NCBI GenBank assembly: GCA_017506865.1
Contig: JAFCMP010000490.1
Coordinates: forward strand, 776,019 to 840,018
DNA: 64,000 nucleotides
Direction: 5' to 3'
Source of the DNA: Tribonema minus
Taxonomy: Eukaryota; Sar; Xanthophyceae; Tribonematales; Tribonemataceae
Under the pieces are notes generated by a model. That model was not told where the DNA came from. It worked only from the letters and a program-made list of their open reading frames with translations, and made no database searches. Both the position numbers and the translations under genes were made by a program. Every line of letters starts with the position of its first letter. The first letter of the stretch is position 1. Below, in pieces: positions 57,470 to 64,000 of the stretch.

Positions 57470-59995
57470 ATCTCATACTTCAAGTGTACATTTACCATGT
57501 GATATGCATCATCACTTGTTGCAAGCAATGCAGTGAGTGTACACAGAACCAAGAACGCAACGAAAAGATCACACCAAGTGCAGATGAAGAAATTTTTGAC
57601 CTGTACATTTGATATGACAACACAAATTCGCCAGTGAATCAATGACGCTGTCGCATCAGGTTGAGGGACACTTGCAACACCGCCTGGTGTACTACTCGAC
57701 AAAACTGTATGTACAGCTGCTCGCTTGTCTAAAGGCAGCAACACTGTCCGTGTCCTTGAACAACACAGGCTCAGGCTACGTTCTCTGCTGTGCCACTAAC
57801 TTGTAATGCGTGCACGGCACAATCCCTTCTTCACAGCACCTCCACCACAGCAAATGCCAGTGTTGTGCTGGGCAACATACGTTGATCAAAATTACGAATC
57901 ACCGCTGATACGAAAGGATCCCCTAGCCCACTAAGTGCGCAGAGCACTGGCTCAAAACAGGTGCAGGCGGTGCAGGAAGTACTCAATGACGTTGAAGCTC
58001 GCTGCTGCCACCTCCCCGATCTCAGCCTCTGCAATCTTCTCATTGGGCGTGAGACCAAATAGGGCCGGTGTCTCTTCCACAACGGGCACACGTGAGACTG
58101 CCTCCTGGAAGGCGAATGCCACGATGGCGATCATGGCAAGCCTGCCATTCTTGAGCTGTTGCGGAGCAAAAGGAGCAGCAGCAGTGGCAAGAGTTCGATG
58201 AGAACACAGCATATGGCAAAGTCAATGCCAGTTGACCATCAAAGACAAGAGTGCTCATACCAGGTGAGCGCAGCCAGAGCAGAGCCCCATTCATCAAAAA
58301 GACAAGTGACCGATTTGATCAAGACTGATACTACACGGGGAAGTTCAGAAAGCGCAATGCACGTGTAAGCCCTGCTTTCATGAGTCTACACCACGCTTGC
58401 AGCCACTGTGATGTGTCGACTGCTGTGATGTGTCCACTGCAATTCTGCCACGCCTGCTGCACACGCAACACTGTCATCAACAATGTCATCATCAGTCAGA
58501 GCGTATGCACATACCTCCTTGGTCCTGAGGTCCTTTTGCGCCTCCTTCTCCTGGGGCCACAGGTTAAAGGGGTCAAACCCATAGTCCCCCGGCTCGCGCC
58601 CCTGAGCCACGACCCCCGGCGTGATGGCCGCAAACTGTGTCTCCAGGGCCCCCGTGAGCCCCACCACGAGCAACCAGTACGCAGCGGGGATGGTGGCGAG
58701 ACCGCCGTTGAGCAATGAGGGAGCGAGTCCGATGCCCTCGCCATCGGGACGGACCAGTAGGTCGGGGGCGTTGGCGGCGGCTGCGAGGCGGCCATCAAAT
58801 AGCTCAGAGACTACCCAGCCGAGGGCAGCGAGCATCGCGAGGCGCGCGTGCTTGACCTCCGCGTCGCGGTAGAAGAGCAGCGTCTTCTCGTCCTTGGCCA
58901 GGTTCAGGGGGTCTGTGGGGGGGGGGGAGGGGGGAGGAGGGGGGGGTGCTGTCAGCAAGGTGGGGTCGACAAGAGTCTTGCAGATGAAGTTGTAAGCTAA
59001 GACACACATACACATATATAGAACAATAAGCTATGAGGCTGCTCTGGGCCTTGACGAGGGTAGAAAGCGGTTTAGACCACTTTACTGTGGTAGCGCACAG
59101 CAATGCAATGCATACAACGCACTGCTGCAAGGGTAGCAGTACAATCAGCAACTGTGCCTCAGAACACTCACCGAAGCCGACATCGCCAGCGAGCTCAAAC
59201 TCATCCAGGACGGGGTTGCGGGGCAGGAACGGCACAGACTCCGACATCACTTCGTTGCCGATGGAAGACATCCTGTGCAGCAGCGGCAGTGGAGGCGAAA
59301 CGTGAGCGACGAACACGAGCCTGCTGTCAATGATACAATTGTGTACATGCTAACCGCCTCTCCCAGTGGCGCCAATGCACTCATTTGGCCAAGCAACTGA
59401 CAAGGCACTCGCGATGTGCAGGTGACTCAGCTCACCTCAGCGCGCTCGAGCTGGTTGCCTTGGCAACAGGCAGGGCGGTGTGGGGGGCCACGAAAGCAGA
59501 CGCCGTGGCGATGGTGGCAGCGGCCATGAGAGCGGCAGTAGCGTTGGCGACCATCGTTAACTTTTGCTAGTGGAGGGCTATGAAGAAGCTCTGCTGTGCT
59601 GAAGTAAAGAAGTGGAAGTGAAACTGGCTTGCTTGCGATGATGTACTAGCGTGGCAAGAACTGACGGCACCGTTACGTGCGTCTGCGCTCTGCTGACTTG
59701 GCAGCGCATCGCGGACGTTCTGTTCGAGAGCAGCGCTGGCGGCTCGATGAGCTGGCGTACGGACAGTTCCGGGCGCGCGTGCGTACGCGTACAAGAATTG
59801 CACCTGCCTTAGGCGAACGGTGATGGGGGGGGGCGCGCGTTTGGCAGAACAACATCAGCATGCGTACATACCTGTGATGTGATCGGCCACTGCGCGCGTT
59901 GTCAGTATAGGTTGTAGCCCCGGGGGGCTTCGTGAAATCCACCAAGAGGAGCACGAGAAGCATGGAAACGACTTGTCACAGTCCAATCATATCTG
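57470..59995 (-). repeat. Right arm of large inverted duplication (carries light-harvesting copy 2)
   Basis: Reverse-complement partner of 40473-42945. Flanks diverge more than the genes: the downstream part shows small indels and substitutions, and the upstream part keeps blocks of similarity around the promoter. The spacer of about 14.5 kb contains isocitrate lyase and its flanks. Confidence 0.8.
57952..59554 (-). CDS. Light-harvesting chlorophyll a/c-type protein, plastid-targeted (copy 2)
   Basis: Second copy of the antenna gene at 40821-42481, in opposite orientation. Exons 59554-59436, 59272-59172, 58912-58515 and 58155-57952 have exactly the same four lengths (119, 101, 398, 204 bp) and phases. 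I read only two amino-acid differences in 273: Thr to Ala in the transit peptide (PVAKATSSS) and Glu to Lys in WPQEKEAQ. The ASA-FVAP leader and both chlorophyll-ligand helices are intact. Intron 1 is closely similar between copies, while intron 3 differs more (359 against 407 bp). Both copies should give working protein; selection or gene conversion may keep them alike. Confidence 0.95.
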
Positions 59996-60900
59996 CAGGC
60001 ACAGGCAGCAATAGCAAGTGCATCTTGAAGCAGTTCTTGACCAGACTATTCCCATCAGATGCACATACATACCTGGCCACATGACTTGCCCCGGGTTTGT
60101 GCGCCCCTGCGGCTGCTGCCTGCATGCATGCACTTGTGAGCTGTTGATATGGCCTGCTGTGACAAAGTGCGTGCTCTGCCTTGTCAGACTGTGGTGTCCA
60201 CAAACAGGATAAGCGCTCGATTGCCAGAGGTAAGGTGAGCACGAAGTCCCGCCTTTGTTGGGTCCCAAGCCATTATCGATGCCGATCTGACCATCTGAAA
60301 ATCAGCACTATGATATCGTGCGCCAAGGACCACAAGTAGGGCCTGGATTTAGCGCCTGTTGTTGGCCGCGACTCTGTCAACCTTTGCCAGCACTGATGCT
60401 TGCAGTGTACCAATAAATCGATTAAACTGAGTTGCGATCCTAAGCACATAGTAATGTCAAGTGTCGGTTGATCAAAGGCCCCGTCGGAGGCTGGCCGCGG
60501 CGGTCATGTGCGCAAGTGATGTACGTGTAGGGGTCGTGGTCCCCAGAGCACATCATTTCGTAACAATGTTACTGCAGGGTGCGGTATGCTGCACAGCGTC
60601 ACCCCCCCCCCCCAATGTAAGTGTGCACGCACTCGGCCAGATCCTGTGCAAGGCATATGCTATCTGCAGTGATCAGCCTGAGGGTGGCAGCAACAGTTAC
60701 TTGAACGTGTGTCAAATCCACTGAGAGGAGTGCGAGAGGCATGCCAAAACCCAGTGGCATCTGATCACACCTGAAACTCCATGGAAGGTTTTGGTGTGAT
60801 TTTGCATGCGTCAAATCTGTTCGGCAGCGCTCCACATGGCGTACTCTGGCCGTGTCATGACACACATGGCAGAATCCAGGGGGGGGGGGCACATGGAGGA
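59996..60900. other. Intergenic region between light-harvesting copy 2 and the retroelement
   Basis: No recognisable gene or RNA. There is a poly-C run at about 60601-60613 and a poly-G run at 60880-60889. Confidence 0.5.
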
Positions 60901-60918
60901 GGACGTAGGGGAGGATCC

Positions 60919-61062
60919 CGAGATGCCATTTGGCGGCGGCGGCGTTTGAGTGGTTGTCGTTGAGACACTTTCAGAAGTCACACGACATGCAGATTCCGGA
61001 CAGCAGCATCAAGTTAGACCAACATCTGGGCTTTTTCGCGCCCTGAGCGAGAATTAATAAAA
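60919..61062 (+). mobile_element. SINE-like element copy just upstream of the retroelement
   Basis: Full-length family member (CGAGATGCCATTTGGCGG to GCGAGAATTAATAAAA), followed by a second AATAAATAAAAAGTACA block. It lies 125 bp before the first ATG of the reverse-transcriptase element. Confidence 0.75.
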
Positions 61063-61186
61063 AGTACATCGAGAATAAATAAAAAGTACAGGTACCGAGT
61101 GAGGAAGTACAGGAATCTAGTAGGCCTCCACGAGATGCGGATAGGTATGTAGCTGTAGCATGTAGCACCATGGCGTAGCAGAGATC

Positions 61187-62671
61187 ATGAAAAGAATATC
61201 ATGGCGGCGGCGGGAGGCCCGTATTGCCAACTCTGAATCAGCGCAGAAATGCAAGGAATCCGATCTAGCGTGCGCACAAGCGCAGGATATTAGCACCAGT
61301 GCTGCAGATGGCAATGGCGCTTGTCAACAGGACGATGGCACGAGTGGCAGCAGCAGAGCAACTGGAGACGGACGCGCAGCGCACAAACGCAAGAGGGTAC
61401 AGAATGACGGTTGGTCAATTTCCGATCAAACAGGCGAAGGGGAGCACACGGGCGGGCAAAGTGCAGTCAAGCGCTCTAGAACAGGTCATAACAGTCTGGA
61501 ACAGCAACGTCTGATGCTAGACGACGAAGCTGGAGGTGGAGGCAGTGCGGACCCGGAGTACAAGTGCAACTTATGCGACCTCGTGGTGAAGAAGGGCATG
61601 TCGCTGCTCTCGTTACAGCAGAGGTTAAACGCCCACATCGCGGCGAAGCACCAGCGCAAACACCACAGTGGGACAGCAACAACGTTCATGGAGCGCTCCG
61701 ACCTCAGCACGTCGCACTTGCAAACCATCTACACCGAGTGTGCCTTGTGCAAAAACCTGTTTCATGCCAACAAGACATTCAGAGTGGACAGCAGCGATGC
61801 CAGCGCGGGCAAGCACTGCCGCAAATGCAGGCCTATCACTTCACCCGCTGCAGTGGCGGCAACATTGTCAACAACAGCATCAGCAGCACCGCTAGCACCT
61901 GATGCATCGACGGCAACAGCTACCACGTCGCTGCCACAGCAGCAACCGGCGTGCACACCCATCGGCAACCCCTACGCAAAGGGACCAGCGCACGCGCAGC
62001 AGGCACCTGCTGCTCAGGCTGGTGGCAGCAGCTCCTCCGGCAGCTCAAAGAGGCCGGAACGCGGGGGCAGCAGTGCTACACGAGGGGGTCGGGTCGCAGT
62101 GGAGGGCGCGGACGTGGCAATGGAGGACGCGTTCGCAGCGGCAGCAATGATGCAGACGTCAGCAGTAGCAGAGCGACTAGCGGCAGCAGAACCGGAGGCG
62201 GCAGCAGCAGCGGTGCCGGCGGCGGCAGTGCAGCCGGTACTAAGGACAGCGGCGCTGGCAACGGCCGCAGCAGTGATGCCAGCAGCCGCAGCGGCGGTGC
62301 TAGCAACAGCGGCAGTGGCGCGCGAACTCAAAACGGCCGCGGTGGCCGTGGCAGCGGTCGCAGCAGCGACAGCGGCGGACGAGGCTGTGGTCGTGGCGGC
62401 CGCGGCGGCGGCGGAGGGGGCCCCAGAGCGGCAGGTGCGGCGACAGCAGCGGCAGCGCCAGGCCCTGCAGGCGCAGCAGGTGGGGCAGGTGGGCTTTTCA
62501 CGTGGACCATCTCAACCCCCGCAGTCGCAGCAGTGCTTGACAGCATCAGCCTCGATGAGCTGTGCAAGCTGCAGTTCGCGACAACTAGAAGCCTTGCTAG
62601 ACCACGCAATCGTCGCTATGTGGGAGCTGCACTGGAGAACGCAGCAACACATCTGTTGGCACACACAATGA
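61187..62671 (+). CDS. Retroelement N-terminal ORF with zinc fingers
   Basis: Open for 494 codons from an ATG at 61187. Residues about 123-155 form a C2H2-like finger (YKCNLCD then HIAAKH). Residues about 186-220 give a second CxxC...CxxC cluster (ECALCKN then HCRKCRP). Both would suit binding of target DNA or element RNA. After residue about 225 the sequence turns Ala/Pro/Gln-rich low complexity; a second frame (61951-63372) is also open here and carries the more protein-like continuation (FTWTISTPAVAAVLDSISLD) from about 62.5 kb. The real protein probably leaves this frame in the low-complexity zone, so the last 60 or so residues listed here may be spurious. Confidence 0.6.
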   Translation: MKRISWRRREARIANSESAQKCKESDLACAQAQDISTSAADGNGACQQDDGTSGSSRATGDGRAAHKRKRVQNDGWSISDQTGEGEHTGGQSAVKRSRTGHNSLEQQRLMLDDEAGGGGSADPEYKCNLCDLVVKKGMSLLSLQQRLNAHIAAKHQRKHHSGTATTFMERSDLSTSHLQTIYTECALCKNLFHANKTFRVDSSDASAGKHCRKCRPITSPAAVAATLSTTASAAPLAPDASTATATTSLPQQQPACTPIGNPYAKGPAHAQQAPAAQAGGSSSSGSSKRPERGGSSATRGGRVAVEGADVAMEDAFAAAAMMQTSAVAERLAAAEPEAAAAAVPAAAVQPVLRTAALATAAAVMPAAAAAVLATAAVARELKTAAVAVAAVAAATAADEAVVVAAAAAAEGAPERQVRRQQRQRQALQAQQVGQVGFSRGPSQPPQSQQCLTASASMSCASCSSRQLEALLDHAIVAMWELHWRTQQHICWHTQ

Positions 62672-63140
62672 CGATGTTCGTCAATGCGGCGCGGGAGCCA
62701 GATTCCGCAGGGCGCGTGCAGCGACTGCAAAGATCCACGATTCTACACCACCTCATGCCATCACTCATCACCTCCACCGATGGCGCACCTGGCATCACTC
62801 GCTCCGACAGAATCAGAATGTTGGCACGCGGTGAGCTTGACCGGTTGGTGCCAGCGCTCCTCGCACACGCGCGTGCGCACCGGCGCTGGCGCGCGCGCCA
62901 GCAAACGGAGGCAGCGATCAACGCCTACGTCCTACAGTGCATGGGCACACGGGGGGGGCTACAGCAGGCAGCGCGTTTCCTTCAGCCCAAAACGGTGGCG
63001 ATACCTGATGATGACTGCTTTGCCGCCATGCAGTCCAAACACCCCCCCGCTGCGCCAGGGGAACAACTCCATGAGCTATCCGGCATGGTTGATCAGCTTG
63101 TGGCGAAAGCAGCCGACATGCCAGCAGAACTCAGCCTGTT

Positions 63141-64000
63141 ACAGGGGAGGGAATTGAGCCAGAGACGGTTGCCAAGCTCATCCAGCGAGCAAGCCCTTAC
63201 AGTGGAGCAGGCCCATCGGGGCTGCGCTACAGCCACCTGCAGGATGCGCTACGCACAAGCTGGGGACGGCATGAGTTTGCTGCTGTCCTCACACGGTGGC
63301 TTCAGACCGTTATGCGGGAGGCTGCGCGGCTGCCGGATGCCTTCTGGCAGTTGCATGGCGCGGGGCGCCTGACGCCACTTGCAGAACAACAGGAAGATGG
63401 TACAGCTAAGCAGCGGCCCATCGTTTGCGGCGAGGTGCTGCAGCGACTATGCACTTCGGTGTACGTGGCAGACCGCAAAGACTTCCTGGCGGAGCTCCTT
63501 GAGCCAGACGGGCAGTATGGGGTAGCCGTCTCAGCAGGAGCGGAGAAAGCGGCCATGGCCGGCAAACTCGCGTATGAGCTCGGTCACTGGCAGTTCATGC
63601 TGGACCTCAAGAATGCCTTCAACATGGTGTTCGTCCTGGCGGCAGCGGAATGGGTAGCAGCACAGCTGCCGGACTTCCTCGACTACTTCATCGGCACATA
63701 CGTTCGCACTCGGCCACGCCTGCTGTTCCAGCACGTTGACGGCTCCACGCGCATCATCATGTCTCAGCGCGGGTTTAAGCAGGGGGACCCCGCGGCACCG
63801 ATGCTCTTCTGCGGCGCCATTGCTCAGTGCTTGAAACGGTTCAATGAGGCGGCGGCTGCGCAGCGCGCGCGGAGGCGGATGGCGCCTACATGGACGATGC
63901 CAACGTCCGAACAGGCGCTTGCACGCTGACTCAGGATGACATACAGGCGGTGGCGCAGCTCAAACAACTTTGCGGAGGTGGGGCTGGAGCTAACCTCACC
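63141..64000 (+). pseudogene. Reverse transcriptase domain, frameshifted, 3' end beyond window
   Basis: From about 63141 one frame reads GPSGLRYSHLQDAL, then KQRPIVCGEVLQRL, LDLKNAFNMVF (first catalytic aspartate) and GFKQGDPAAPML, ending at a stop at 63929. The catalytic YMDD box (AYMDDANV, near 63890) lies in another frame that stays open to the window edge, so a shift near 63.87 kb separates two essential motifs. The segment before it (62.5-63.15 kb) is in yet another frame. Decay is the simplest reading; sequencing error or programmed frameshifting cannot be excluded. Confidence 0.75.

Larger units (their letters stand above)
61187..64000 (+). mobile_element. Non-LTR-like retroelement, frameshifted, cut by the window edge
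   Basis: A compact GC-rich stretch with coding potential across 2.8 kb and no spliceosomal introns seen. Zinc-finger cysteines come first, then an Ala/Gly/Ser low-complexity linker, then a reverse transcriptase with LDLKNAFN, GFKQGDPAAP and AYMDDANV. The frame changes at least three times (about 62.5, 63.15 and 63.87 kb). No apurinic-type endonuclease is visible upstream of the polymerase, and no LTR is seen. N-terminal C2H2 finger plus reverse transcriptase fits elements whose endonuclease lies after the polymerase (R2/NeSL type), but that part would be off the window. The 5' end is not defined. Confidence 0.82.

Noticed and set aside
62014..62609. Ala- and Pro-rich minus-strand ORFs
   Set aside because: Antisense shadows of the retroelement's low-complexity GC-rich linker.
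1..64000. tRNA, rRNA or other structured RNA genes
   Set aside because: None seen by eye on either strand; a covariance-model search would be needed to exclude small ones.

Overview
The window is nuclear DNA of a photosynthetic eukaryote, most likely an ochrophyte (stramenopile) alga with a red-lineage secondary plastid. Every gene is split by GT-AG introns. Two light-harvesting chlorophyll proteins start with a signal peptide followed by an ASA-FVAP junction, the form of plastid-targeting leader known from ochrophytes and related complex algae. The species cannot be named from sequence alone.

Layout. (1) 3-28428, minus strand: catalytic subunit of DNA polymerase delta, read as 23 exons from the N-terminal region to the first zinc-finger cysteine cluster; the true start and the C-terminal end are not resolved. 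(2) 30350-39776, plus: a ferroportin/SLC40-family metal exporter in 9 exons. (3) 40821-42481, plus: a 273-residue light-harvesting protein in 4 exons. (4) 44161-56059, minus: a complete isocitrate lyase in 13 exons (556 residues) ending in a peroxisomal ARL tripeptide. (5) 57952-59554, minus: a second, almost identical light-harvesting gene; it and (3) lie in two inverted arms of about 2.5 kb that enclose isocitrate lyase. (6) 61187-64000, plus: a frameshifted retroelement with N-terminal zinc fingers and a reverse transcriptase, running off the right edge.

The most unusual feature is the make-up of the introns in the three long genes. Coding sequence is only about 11% of the polymerase span, 14% of isocitrate lyase and 20% of ferroportin. 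Much of the rest consists of degenerate tandem copies of the edges of the neighbouring exons. Each copy carries a piece of exon plus its splice donor or acceptor and some adjoining intron, in the same orientation as the host gene, repeated from one to about twelve times. The short light-harvesting introns show none of this. Other layers are TTAGGG-type interstitial telomere-like repeats, poly-C tracts just upstream of acceptors, a SINE-like family of about 150 bp, and a 763-bp terminal-inverted-repeat element inside a polymerase intron.

The genes do not form a pathway: they are a replication enzyme, a metal exporter, an antenna pair and a glyoxylate-cycle enzyme. All exon boundaries below were read by eye from splice signals, reading phase and remembered family conservation. 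For the five intron-containing genes, listed exon lengths and phases add up across every junction.
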